Source of the DNA: Trichoderma breve
Taxonomy: Eukaryota; Ascomycota; Sordariomycetes; Hypocreales; Hypocreaceae
Direction: 5' to 3'
NCBI RefSeq assembly: GCF_028502605.1
Contig: NC_079234.1
Location: forward strand, 1,426,001-1,490,000
DNA length: 64,000 bases
Below the pieces are notes generated by a model. That model had not been told where the DNA came from, ran no database searches, and worked only from the letters and a program-made list of their open reading frames with translations. The translations under genes were made by a program, and so were the position numbers. The stretch's first letter is position 1; every line of letters begins with the position of its first letter. Shown piece by piece: positions 12,224 through 23,493 of the stretch.

Positions 12224-12342
12224 ACATACAACAGCCGGTGTTCGCTGGTGGTCACCCACCCAACTACTAATCTGCCGGTTAGTGGCTTATCTATGGGGGA
12301 GCAGACGGGACCCCGAGTTCTCCACTACCTATGGTCGTATGT
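12224..12342 (-). rRNA. 5S ribosomal RNA (helix class B)
   Basis: 119-bp minus-strand copy. Arms GGTAGTGG and CCACTAACC, a third covarying pair; internal control region GGGTGGGTGACCACCAGCGA. Together with the class C copy at 12043 it forms the only close 5S pair in the window. Confidence 0.94.
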
Positions 12343-12594
12343 GCTTGTTCTTTCTTTCCGCTACATTATATCGGAACTTTCTCTAGAAAATGCTGCTTCT
12401 TCAAGAAGCAATGGCTCGCAATGTCTTGCAAAAAATACAGCGCGATGTGCCCGCGTCTTCGCCCGTGATTCCAGACAGTCGCCAGTCTGCCTCTTCATAT
12501 GTTGCACTATGCCCTGAATTCCGCAAATGTCGAATTCTCATCTTGCATTGCACATGAATAACTCTTCTTTCGGGGAATGATTTGAATCGCGGAA

Positions 12595-15235
12595 ATGGCG
12601 CGGCCTGAGCTGGAGCTGGAGCTTCTAGGCGAAACTGAGCTCCAGACAAAAACGCCTGCGGGACGGCGCTTCCCTGTTGGCTGTCCAACACTGGATCTGG
12701 CGGCAACATGGGATCAAGACGATAAAAACCTGCTTGTGTATCGACCGCCGGATCAGATCGTGTCCAAGATCCATCAGGTTGCTGCTCCAGGCGAGGCGGC
12801 GCCTGAAGTGCGTGCTGTGACTTGGAGACCAGATGGTAAACACCAGCTCTCCCTTCTTTATTGCTATATCGGACATCTTGTGTTCTCAATCTAACTCGTG
12901 CTGGAAAATAATAGGCCAATTTCTCTGTTTAGGCTGGAGTGATGGCGTTGTGCGGCTGATGGGCCTGGAAAACAACAAGGCTGCTCACCAGATTCCGGTA
13001 TGCGACAAGGCTGAGACCGCAATCACGCATATTGGCTGGTCAACCGCCATCATCGCCAGCAAGTCAGACAGCGCAGTCTCCAGCAGACTCGGGGATGAAA
13101 TCACCAAGGGATGGGCTGAGCCGGGAGGCAAAATCCCACTTGATCTTCCGCAGGAGCTGACCTTTCTGGAGGTTGAGACGGCGCTTCCCAAGATCAGCCC
13201 CTTGCCAATGAGCAGTGCTGGTGCAAGGTGAGTTTTCTCTTTTATTCATGTTATTCCAAGCACATATACATATGAGTAGCATCTCTAACTCTAGCATAAA
13301 ATAGCGAGGATACCACTGTTTTCACACTCCGCAGTGGCATCGACTTTCTCTTTCGAACCCCCAAGCGGGACACTTATGACCAAGTCAATGTCATGATCGT
13401 GGGCACCAGCGACGGCAAGCTGCAGCTGAGCATCTACGACTCCTTCATCATCGGCACATTCCCACAACCAGCACTCGATTCGTCCGCATCAGAATTATCT
13501 GGTACGATTCACATGATACACCACGCATCTCATCCACAGGTGTCGACGCATTCTCTCATCTACGCAGAAAAGCAAAATGAGCCCCAGGAAGTCCACCTCG
13601 TCCCCATGGACTTGCCATTCCTTTCCTTCTCCCCCATCAACTTATCTCTTTTATCCTCCAAACTCACCACACTGCAAGCACTGCTACGATACCTAAAGCA
13701 GATATCCCTTCACATGCAGGTTGAATGGAAAAACGCAAGAGAGCTCCCGTCTCGCTTCCTCCGCAGCGTCCAGGGAGGCTTGGAGGAGATGAGCAGTGGC
13801 CCCAAGGATATTGTCTCAGCTCTATTTCACACTGCCATAACCGGTCATGCCTACCCAGCCGTAAAGGAATGGCTCGTCGACAGCCTAGCAGAACGAGTAC
13901 GCATACGCCTCGCTCCCCCCACCCCCAAAATACTCGCATGCTAATAGAAGCCATATATATAGGGTCATAAACGCTGGGACAAGGCTGTCGTATCTGGCCT
14001 CGAAGGCCTCCGCAGTCTCGTCCATCAGCACCTCCTCCCAGCCCTCGAACGCTGCTCCATCATCCTCAGTCGCCTCCGTGGCCTAGCCCGCTTCTACAAC
14101 GACCGCGAAGACATTGGCTTATCCATTCCCCATCTCAACCGCGTCCTCGACATCGTCAGCTGCCTCACCTTGGTCGGACACAAAGTCCTTATCCACACAA
14201 TGGACGAACTCCAGCATTTCTCTGCCTTTTCGGCATGGCTCCGCTTCCAAATCGATCAACTAGCAGGACCCAGCACGGCAAATGACGAACTAACCGACAA
14301 GGAAGCCATGATGGATCATTCCAAAGTCCTAACTTACATTGAGCGCTACCTAACAAACAGCCCGCTCGACATTTTCCTCAACGAGTTCACCAAGGAAGAC
14401 TATGACTCTGATTACAACTTTATCGAGAATGGTCCAAAGCTCCTCGACGTCTTGGACAAGCAGCTGAAGAAGCACGAAGCCGGCCAACCCGCCATGAAAG
14501 CCTTCCCACACGTCGACTTCCTCGTTACCTATGCCACGACGTGGTCAAACAAAATCTTTAGCAGCATCGCCGAAGCCAAGCGGCGCAGCGTTCGTTTCGG
14601 CAACCCGGTGAAGATGTCTATCGGGAATCCCATTACCAAGATGGACATGAAGATGTGCAGCTCCGATAAGCGGTCGGGGACCGTCTTCACAGCACTGGCT
14701 TCGCAGCAAGATCCCAATAAGGTGCATGTTTTCCGGGTCGACATGACGATTACAAACGGCATCAGCGATAATCAGCCCGCTGCAACCTGCGTCATCGACC
14801 TCGCTTCTCGGTCGCTGGTGGACTTGAAGTTCCTTGACGACAAGACACTTATTCTTTTTTGTACCGATACCGGTATGTTACACTTTCTCTTCCTTCATTC
14901 TCTCTATTCCTATCCTTTTCAGATTTGCCTTAGTGACTAACACACTCCCCCATCACGTAGATAATACTCCTGCCATCCTTTCCGTTCCGATTCAAGACGA
15001 GTCAATACTCTCCTACAACCCTTACAATGCCGCAAATCCTGCTCAGTTGTCATCCGTAACATCAGCCGAACACTTCCCCAAGTACAGTCTGCCCGCCAGC
15101 CACCACAGTCTCCGGCCCATTAGAATAGAAGTTCACGATAAAAGTCAAGTTAGAGGGGATCTGCCTGCCAGGATTTGTCTTTTGGGGAGCAACCGCACAA
15201 CGTGGCGGACATATAAATTTCCGTCCGACGGTTAA
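12595..15235 (+). CDS. APC4: anaphase-promoting complex subunit 4
   Basis: Scaffold subunit of the nuclear APC/C ubiquitin ligase that drives mitotic exit, 776 aa. Exons: 12595-12835, 12915-13227, 13305-13896, 13963-14872, 14961-15235 (2331 nt, in frame). The N-terminus is an Apc4 WD40 domain: CPTLDLAATWDQDDKNLLVY, then AVTWRPDG, then LGWSDGVVRLMGLENNKAAH split across intron 1, the family's signature order. From about residue 385 follows the long helical Apc4 domain (LVHQHLLPALERCSIILSRL, RGLARFYND, VLDIVSCLTLVGHKVLIHTM, FSAFSAWLRFQIDQLAG). The C-terminus ends after a small beta-type region. Start is the only ATG before the WD40. It is convergent with GTR2, the stops being about 246 bp apart. 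Confidence 0.93.
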
Positions 15236-15481
15236 ATTGTTCTCCAGCGTGTTGCAGGCTTCTCCATTTCAAGCTTTGATACATCATTTAGAGACTTGGG
15301 GCTCATGAGAAACGAATAGATAGTTTTTCATTACGAAAAATGGCAAATAATTCAATGACAACAATAATCTGCAAAGAACTATTTACTATGAGGCTATAAA
15401 CATTGCCCTGCCCCAGATTAACCAATAAAACGCCAAGCTACAGCCATTGTCCTAAGTCCCCATACAGCCCAACAACCAACC

Positions 15482-16806
15482 TCATTTCTTGGGCTTCGTA
15501 ATGTCAAAAAACTCCGTCAGCCCTTCCACCACCGCCTCGACATTCATATTGACCAGCGGCATCCTATCATACGAATCATCCGTCATAATCGCCACCAGCG
15601 CAAGATATCGGTCGACTTCGCGTAGCATGATGGGCTTGTGGCTATCGTGTAAAACGAGGCAGCTCTCTGCTGTCGAGCAACCGACTTGATCCTCTAGTTT
15701 GGCATTGAAGGGCTCGCCCTCGAGGCGTTTACGGCCTTCGTCGCTGCGCTGCCACGTCCCATAAATCTCAGTGATATCAATAATAACATCGATGTAGTCG
15801 CTGCAAATCTCGTAGCTGGCCATATCAGCCGTCGCGGTGTCAGTGGCAATGTAAATCTTGGAGAGCACATCGAAGAGGTAGGCTTTTTCGAAGCGACACG
15901 TTCGGCACAAGTTTGTGAGCATGGACTCGAGCGTTCCAAGACGGGGGATAAGCTTCTGAATAACCTTGCTAAAGGCCTCGAAGATTGAATGGTTGTAAAT
16001 AGAGGTGAGGTGGAAAGTAACAGGAGCATTTTCGAAGCCATGGTCGGACAGCTCGTCTTGAATGCGAATAGTAATGTCTCGCTGTATATCTAGCTTGTAG
16101 TCGTCTGAAAGCCCATCTACTTTGTGAATAAACACCTCAATGTTGATGTTGGGATATGTGCGTTGCAGAGAGAGGATGGTGATGTTGAGGCGAGCAACAG
16201 CCTCGAGATAGTCGTCCTGGGCATCAATGACCCAGATCAAGGCGCCGATTTCGCCAAAGATGGCCTCCATGTCGAAGCTGGGGTTATCAAAGACGTCAAT
16301 CTGGCCAGGAAAGTCCCATACTTGAAAGTCCATAAAGGATCTTTTGTCCTCAACATGTCAGCTAGGAGGGTTGGCAACTCGTAACGGGAGAGGAGAACTC
16401 ACGCCATCGTATCCTTTTGTATTCGTGCCGTTGACTCGAGAAACAGGGTCTCATTAGGAGCAAGCTTGTGAAAAACCACACTAGAGATGGATGACTTTCC
16501 GCTCCTATCAATGCATTCATCCGTCAATGGGGCTTTTCTCATGACCTCCTGTGACAAGATGACCTACCGTCTCTGGCCCATCAACAACAAACGGGGCTTC
16601 CCCTTCTCCGGCACGCCGCCGGCTGCGTCTGCCGGTTTCAGCGCGCCTTTTAATACCGGTCCTCGGTTGTTCTGCTCGTAAAGAAGCTGAAGTTTTAGCC
16701 TAGCCGGACTCATAACACCTGAACGAGCGGGGGAGCGACTGAGGGCATCGAGTTCAGCAAGCTGCTTGTCTGCAGGCGAGCCGTAGATGGGGGGGCTTAG
16801 GGACAT
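15482..16806 (-). CDS. GTR2: Rag-type GTPase Gtr2 (RagC/D orthologue)
   Basis: Small GTPase that pairs with Gtr1 at the vacuole surface (EGO complex) to pass amino-acid status to TORC1, 399 aa. Exons in transcript order: 16806-16568, 16504-16403, 16340-15482 (1200 nt). The P-loop GQRRSGKSS is split by intron 1 and lies at about residues 77-85. It is followed by [29 protein letters not shown] (G3), the G4-type VFIHKVDG, and a long roadblock-like C-terminal region ending [12 protein letters not shown]. The N-terminal 70 residues ahead of the GTPase fold are low complexity ([20 protein letters not shown]), common in filamentous fungi. Convergent with APC4. Confidence 0.94.
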
Positions 16807-18912
16807 GATTGATGATTCGCCCTCTGGTGAGAGAACACGTTGTCTGCAGCTTCAAGATATGCACTCTCTTGCTCCACGCTTGTGAAGAGTTTGACTTGTG
16901 CAGTTGATGCCAATGTACGCAAGGAAAATCCTCCGTAGTAATATCCAAGCTGACTGATGGTTGCCGGCAGTCAACTAGTAAGCTGTCTCTGTCTCTCTCA
17001 TCATCTCTCTGACACACGCACACAGCAGCAGCAGCTACCTCACCGGTCTTGTCTCTGCGCAGCCGTGGCTTGCTTGCCTCAGCACACGCGCAGCACAGCT
17101 AAGCACAAGCCTCGAGAGTCCCCCGTCACAGGAAAGCAAGAACAAGGGCCAAAGCCTCAACCTCCGAGCACGGTTGCAGCGCAATCAGGCATCAAGGTGA
17201 CACGAGCCGTCACACGGGCTGCTCGGCTCTTGCATGCTGGCCTCCTGCTGCCGCGGCCCAACTTGCCGGCTGCCCAAGCGAGTCGAGCCAGAACCATGTT
17301 CACCGGTGCCCACTCGAGCTGCAAATGTCTCTGTCATCCCACGTCAAAAGAGGGAGCAAGATCCGGGTCACGAGCCAGGGGGGAGAGGGTCTCAGGTATC
17401 AGATGTTTGCTTGAAACCAGGCTAGGGAAAGGGCAAGAAAAAGAAAAGAAAAGGTGAAGGCAAAAAGGCAAAGGGCAGCTTGTAGTCCGCCATCAACAAG
17501 AGACATAGTGGGTGACACACAAGGACCACGGCGAGAGCTCACTGGAGCAAAAGCCCTGCCCTCTTGCGTATGACAAGGCGCTTATCGAGACACACGCATG
17601 CACCTGCAAAATCCTCTCGCATCGACGGCTGAGAAAGCCATAAAAAGCAGAAGCCCGCGAGCGAATGGAACGAAGCAGAAAATGCCAAATCTCACCTCCA
17701 TGCTGTAGTGCGAAGGGAAGTCGGAACAAGGCCAACGAGCCAATCGAGAAGCGCGGGTCAGAAGCCGGCCAGCCCCGACCTGCAGCAATCAAAAGATAAA
17801 AATAAAATCAAGAAACTCTGGTGCCTTCGCGTCGGTGTCGCGTGTCGCTGCCGGGGGGGTGGGAATGGACTTCTTTTCGCAGGGGAGAGAGGCTTGGGAG
17901 TGGTTACAGCTGCATTGGTTTGGTTTGGTTGAATCCAATGGATGGGATTTGGCGATTGACGGATCGACAGCCGGTGGATGGGAGTTGCTTGCGTAGGTAA
18001 GCAGCTTTTAGTGGCTGGGGCAGAGCGGAGTGCGCTAAAACTGTTTGCTCGCACCCACTGTAGCGTCGGTGCTCAAGCGCTGTGGGGGCTGCGGGTTAGT
18101 GCATGATGGTGCTTTTCCCAGGTGCGGCTGGGCGCTAAAAACGGCGCTCCAGTCCAGCTTCCAGGTTGCCGTGATGGCGATGAGCATAAGCTTGATCCTT
18201 CAGGTTCAGCCTCACGGGATGCGTTTCGTGTCTGTTTAATGGACATGACAGGTACGATGATGGCTGCCGGCCTTTATTTGCCGTCATTGGATGTAATTCA
18301 GGAAGCTAAACTTGAGAAAATACGAACAAATCATCACTCAGAGCCCAATAGCCAGTCAAAGTATCTCCACTAATAACATATGAGTACACACGAGTACATC
18401 ACCAACATCATTCACACGTAAGGTACCTAGTATCTACATCATCGGCGTGAATACAGTTACACAAAAGAATTCATATCAAACGTACTCGTATTTCTTCTTT
18501 ATTTATAAATATACTAAGCTATATGCCCGTTTTCCTTAGAAAATGCCTCTTATATCCCACGCTTGGCTAGCCACAGTGGTTGATCCGCCTAACATCACCA
18601 CATCGTCCAAAAAAAGGAAATGGCAAAAAAAGCAAGGCCAAAACATGCCCTCCCAATGTCTCTTCGCTGCTCTTTATATCTTTTAATCAATGGTATATTC
18701 CGCAAGTCTCCCGGCTCAACTGAAATTAAATGTCCGCAGAAATAGATTCATGATCCGCAATGCATCCAAACGCCATTCCATGTTGGTTTTCCATGTGCTT
18801 CGATCAAAGGTAGACAGCCCTTGGCATCCCATCTCCTGACGCGGTGCAGTTGGTTGCCCGCGCCAAACAAGCAACGCCTCATTTCCGCCGAATAAACAAT
18901 ATGCCCATGTCG
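16807..18912. other. long intergenic region between GTR2 and PCF11
   Basis: About 2.1 kb. It holds the GTR2 promoter with a CT-rich stretch near 16984-17012 and CAG-type microsatellite-like bases at 17025-17035, and on the far side the presumed 3' UTR of PCF11 (AT-rich, about 18400-18912). Open frames here have no family resemblance and poor codon pattern; none is called. Confidence 0.5.
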
Positions 18913-21289
18913 TTACACAAATGTCTTCTGTACTCTAATCTTTGGTGACGTAAGACCGGTCTCTGCTTTTCGCTTTCCCAACACCGGCTCGGGCGTGCGT
19001 CGTGATAAACCGGGTGTAGATTCTCGATCTCTGGTTGCCTCGGCACGGCATGAGGCGTGATATGCTCGGTTGCCAACCAAGACCGTGTCAAGCCATACCC
19101 ATTCTTGCACGGTGTCAAACCACTTGTTCTCAAATCTCTCCTGGCAGATTGGGCACACATTATTGATGCCGCTGCTTGAATCCGGCACGAGAATGTACTT
19201 GGGGCCCTCCGAGTCCTTTGATGCTTGAGCAGACTCCTCTTTGGAGGATACATCGTGTATCGCATCAACCGCTTCGCGAGCCTTGACCCAATCCTGCATA
19301 TCAAGTCAGAGTCTGCCTCCCTCTGCGGAAATTACTCTTAGGGGAAAGAAACTTACCTGCTGGTCCACATACCAACTCCGATGTGTGCCTCGTTTCTCCG
19401 CTTCCGTGCTTCGTTGGTGCACTTTAAAATGCCAGTCCATATGAGCCGTCTTCTTCCTTCTCCCCTCTTCATCGGTCTTGAATCGCCGCCCACACTGCGT
19501 ACAGGGAGGTCCCAGGTCATCATACAGCGCGGCGACAGCGTCGGGGCGGAATCTGCATCATTTTGTGAGCAAATCATTCGTAAAGTCAAAGCATTGAAGG
19601 TCGACTTACTGTAGCTTTAAAGCGGCCGAATCCAGTCCAGCAGAGCCACCCAGTACGTCTGCGCTAGAGCGACCAGAATCTGGCTTGTGAGCAGCCAGCA
19701 AACTAGCAATGCTCGCTGAAAGGCCTGGAGGGAACATGGAGGGCGGCGGTGGAGGAATTGGCGTCGGGATTTGAGCCGGCATATTTGGAGGCGTAGCAGG
19801 TGGGAGCATTCCTGCTGCCCGAAGCTGATCTAACAAGGACGAGGCATTTGGGACAGGAGCTGCGGCTGCCCTGGGTGGCTCGATATGGTTCATCTGTGGT
19901 GACCGTATGGGAGCACCAGCAAACGGAGGCTGGGGTGTCGTATTCCGAGAGTTGGCCGACTGCATGCTCAACAAGGCCGCCATCGCCCCTTTCCCAAGCA
20001 ATGAGTCAAGGGTCACTGAGGCAGCAGACTGAGCTGCTGGCACAGCTGACGGAGTTACAGAAGTTGAAGGAGGGTGCACAGGAAGCGCCAGTGGTGGCGC
20101 CGTCGCTGGTGCTGGAATAGGGGGTGTAGAAGTCGCAGAGTTACGAGCCAGAGGAGCCCTCATCGTCACGGCAGCAAGTTCTGTTACTTTGTTTTTAATG
20201 AGCTCAAGCTGGTCTGGTGGCAGATTCGAGTGTTGTACAACGCCCTGAAGGTCCAATAGAGCTTTTAATCTGCTCTGGACACCGCCATCATGTGGGTTCT
20301 GCGAGAACTCGGCCCTCATAGCAACAATCAGGTTTTGAATGTCACTGTTCAAGGTCTCTACGCTTATTCCAGACGGCAGAGGTAGACCTGAACCATACGC
20401 TGGATGGAAGGGAACAGGGGTTGAGTTGTAAGAGCCCGTGGTGGATGGTGGGGGATAAGGAGCGGGCTATACGCAGACATGTTAGACGAATATCAAACAC
20501 ATTTCATATTGAGAAAGACTGACCTGCTGCCCAGGGTGCGGTGCATTGCCGGGTATTGGCTCACCAGGGTGCCCTCCGTTGGAGAACGGGTGAGGTTGAG
20601 GCGGAAAATTCCCAGCTGGGCCTGGAAATCCACGCATCCCCGGCGGCGTCGGTGTGTTTCGATGAGGGAACATTCCTGGGCGAGGCCGTCCAGGTATGCC
20701 ACCCTGACCCTGCTGCGGCATGCTCGCTGCTCTGACCTTCATCAAGGCATTCTCGATCGGCCGTACCAGCTCGTGTGAAAAGACGGGCCGCGTGTCCATT
20801 GATCCAGGAACAGGATCCTTCCATGTTTTGAGCATCTCCTCCATCTTCCTGCGTATGCTGTGATCAACCACCGCGTATGATTCCATGAATATCTTGAAGA
20901 GCGATCGACCGAAGTAGAGCGTATACGGAGTGCCAACATTCTTGACAATCGAATCCATGACATAGAGGGCGGGCAGTTTCTTGTTCGGTGGCGCCTATAG
21001 TAGTTATATATGAGCATATGAATATTCAACAAGAAGGAGAAGGGGGGAGAAAGAGAAGCGGAAAGAGAGCATCGCATCACAAAGTAACTCCCATCAACCA
21101 AACACGCCAAATAGAATGTCCTCCTACCTTTAGTATGTGCTGCTGCAGAACATCTGCAATGGCCAATGCATGCTCAGTATTTTCTCTAGCAATTACTGTC
21201 AAATTGCTAATTTCAAAGCGCATATTAGATGAGAGATCCTCCAGGGCAAGGCGATAGTCCTCCGCCACTTCGGCCCCGTCAGACGACAT
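18913..21289 (-). CDS. PCF11: Pcf11, cleavage factor IA subunit
   Basis: Pre-mRNA 3'-end cleavage and transcription termination factor that binds the Pol II C-terminal domain, 688 aa. Exons in transcript order: 21289-21128, 20994-20524, 20466-19610, 19552-19357, 19293-18913 (2067 nt). Residues 1 to about 135 form the CID: LEDLSSNMRFEISNLTVIAR, then ADVLQQHILK, then PALYVMDSIVKNVGTPYTLY. A proline-rich centre follows, with PTPIPPPPPSMFPPG and a conserved helix NSDIQNLIVAMRAEF. Two C-terminal zinc modules close the protein, CTQCGRRF...HMDWHFKVH and CPICQERFENKW...YHASC, with the W-containing Clp1-binding stretch between them (RSWYVDQQDW). The ATG at 21289 starts the CID directly; an in-frame ATG at 21355 would add 22 residues. 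Confidence 0.93.
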
Positions 21290-22695
21290 TTTGAACTGTT
21301 TTGCCGATAATGCAAATAATATTCTTAAGAAAACAAACAGACGGTCTCGTGACAATCAGATGCGTTCAGGGAGAGGGAACAAGAAGTAACGGTGCTTGCG
21401 CAGAGGCCCCAGCAGAAAAGACAAAGAAAAACGCTGCCGCCTTGAACAAGAGATATGAAGCTAAGTTTCGTATACCAGGCAACGAAATGAAAGCGGACAC
21501 AATAATCGCACGTTCAGGAGGGGGCGAAGTTTACTCCAAGAGATACTGATCCTGGCCTTCGCCGTCCTCAACCTCTAAACCCAACCACAAACTATCGTAT
21601 AGAACCTTGAGAAAGCCCTCTTCAGCTCTGCTTCTTGATACCACCGAGTTCACTCGCCGCGACTTCAAACACTATATCCGCAGGCAAGCCTACGCTAGAA
21701 TGGCCCCCTGGGGTCTGTTGGATGCTGCTGAGATGCCGCGACAATGGCTACTTCCAATGATTAAGTCGAATGCTGTGACGCTGTGGCGAGAAGACGTCTC
21801 CTGCAGAGGCGTGGAGAGGCGAGCGAGGACAAGTCGTCCGTCTGGAAATGCGAAATGCCGAGGTTCTAGGGTGCAGTCTGGTTCCCATCTGCAGAGAGAA
21901 GGCTCACGCCGTCACAAGAGCAGCGTCAGGTCGCCAGAGCTATCGTTGAGGAGGGAAAACAAACAGAGTTGGATGGGCAGATGGAGCGATTGCTTAGAGG
22001 TTGATGCTAATCTGGGGTCACGTGATTTATCAATTATCGCATGCCGCACGGGCCATTGGAGGTGAAGCAGCTGAGTCGGTACCTTTGTAGAGACAAATGT
22101 TTCTGAAGAGCCGAGATCTAAATCAAGGAAACAATAGCCGCGTGGGCGCATTGTTTCGCGACGACGATGCAGATAATGCAACAGTTTAGCTCTGTTCGTC
22201 TATTTCTACAGTAAATTCCATCCCTCAGATCGGTTTCTTTACGCATGATCAGCAGTTATGTCACTTACTTGATCACGTGCCCACGCGACTTGGCTCGGTA
22301 CGTCCTTTGATGTCACGAAATGCAGGCAAAGATCAAAAAACATTGAAGGGTGTGTACAAGTCACGCTTCTTTCAAGATGTTTTCTCTTTTATGATATAAT
22401 TTTTTTTTCTCGCATTGAATCATTGCTAAAAATCACTCTTTAAAAAAAAAACTGCACATGCAAACAAATCAGAAAGATCATGTCCAGCCCTCTTTGGGGT
22501 ATCTCAGTATTATCAGCCCGCGCTTATTCCCAGCCCTCAACGCCCTTGATCCATTCGTCCAAGTCTCAGACTGTCATTAGCCATCACGAGGCCATGTTCC
22601 TTTCTTTTTTCCATTTATTTTATTTTTAATTTTCTTTGTTCCATTTTCCCCTTCGAGAGGAAGAGGGCCCAGGCTCTGCCTTTGTTTGACTGCAA
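21290..22695. other. intergenic, PCF11 promoter side
   Basis: About 1.4 kb. The open frame near 21607-22065 starts at TTG and has no recognisable domain. Several T- and A-runs (22399-22450) sit near the 3' flank of the next minus-strand gene. No feature called. Confidence 0.45.
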
Positions 22696-23493
22696 TCAAA
22701 ACCGTGACATGTTGGCCTCAGAATACCGACTGCTGCGAATACTGCGACTGTTCATTGGGTGCAAAGCCGTGTCAGGGCGCTTGAGTCCTGGAATAATAGG
22801 ACTGTCGCTCTGTGCTTCGATGTCACGGGCCGGGTGGCTAGTGTAGGGAGGGCTGATCTCGGGATGTCCATTCGCGTATTCGTCCTTTTCCTTCTTCCAG
22901 AACATGGAGGCAATCTTGCTTCTGTACTTTTCGTTTCTGATGGGAGATGCCCGGATAGAGTTGTCGTATTCGGTATACTGGCGTTGCGATTGAGCCAGCG
23001 AGCCATTTGCTCGAATGTCGCGAGACGTAATGCCTTCTTTTCTATCACACCAGATAAAGGAGCAGACGACGTTGAGAAAGCCAAAGATGAAGGCCAGGAT
23101 GCCCGCAGCCAGCACCAGCGATGACAGGGCAGAGGACATCTTCAAGTCGTGATTAAGCATTCCCAAGATGTTGCAGCCGATGATGATCATTCCAAAGCCC
23201 AGCCAGCTAAGTCCATGGTGGTCGGACAGGACGGGCCACATGCGACGCAGGTAAACCTTGATAAATTCCGCAAATGCAAGTTCCGAAACAGCGAGTAAAG
23301 AGCAGAAAACGGAAACGAAAAAGAGAGTAAAGCACTCAAAGATGAAGTACGGCTTGTTCTTTTCGACGTTGATGATCAGGATCCAGCAGGCGGCGCCGGC
23401 AGTCAGGAGGGTAATAACGGTGGCCACTCGAAGAGCCTGGAGAACGACCAGCCCAGCGCCTCGGAGAGCCGGTGATTTCATGAAGCCAGCCAT
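22696..23493 (-). CDS. four-TM fungal membrane protein (DUF7598-like)
   Basis: Intronless 265-aa protein starting MAGFMKSPALRGAGLVVLQ. Four hydrophobic segments: about residues 10-40 (VLQALRVATVITLLTAGAAC), 50-75 (FECFTLFFVSVFCSLLAVSE), 92-112 (GLSWLGFGMIIIGCNILGML) and 120-147 (LSSLVLAAGILAFIFGFLNV). A cytosolic-type tail of about 115 residues rich in Ser, Arg and charged residues follows (SRSIRSSRYSEANMSRF). Length and topology fit a widespread uncharacterised ascomycete family. An upstream in-frame ATG at 23595 would add 34 residues, but the inner one starts the conserved part. Function unknown. Confidence 0.8.
   Translation of the reverse strand: MAGFMKSPALRGAGLVVLQALRVATVITLLTAGAACWILIINVEKNKPYFIFECFTLFFVSVFCSLLAVSELAFAEFIKVYLRRMWPVLSDHHGLSWLGFGMIIIGCNILGMLNHDLKMSSALSSLVLAAGILAFIFGFLNVVCSFIWCDRKEGITSRDIRANGSLAQSQRQYTEYDNSIRASPIRNEKYRSKIASMFWKKEKDEYANGHPEISPPYTSHPARDIEAQSDSPIIPGLKRPDTALHPMNSRSIRSSRYSEANMSRF

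Noticed and set aside
16957..17457. 166-codon frame upstream of GTR2
   Set aside because: Composition is random, no domain, and it lies in a CT-rich promoter region.
21607..22065. 152-codon frame between PCF11 and the four-TM gene
   Set aside because: Starts at TTG, Arg/Ser-rich with no recognisable feature or splice context.
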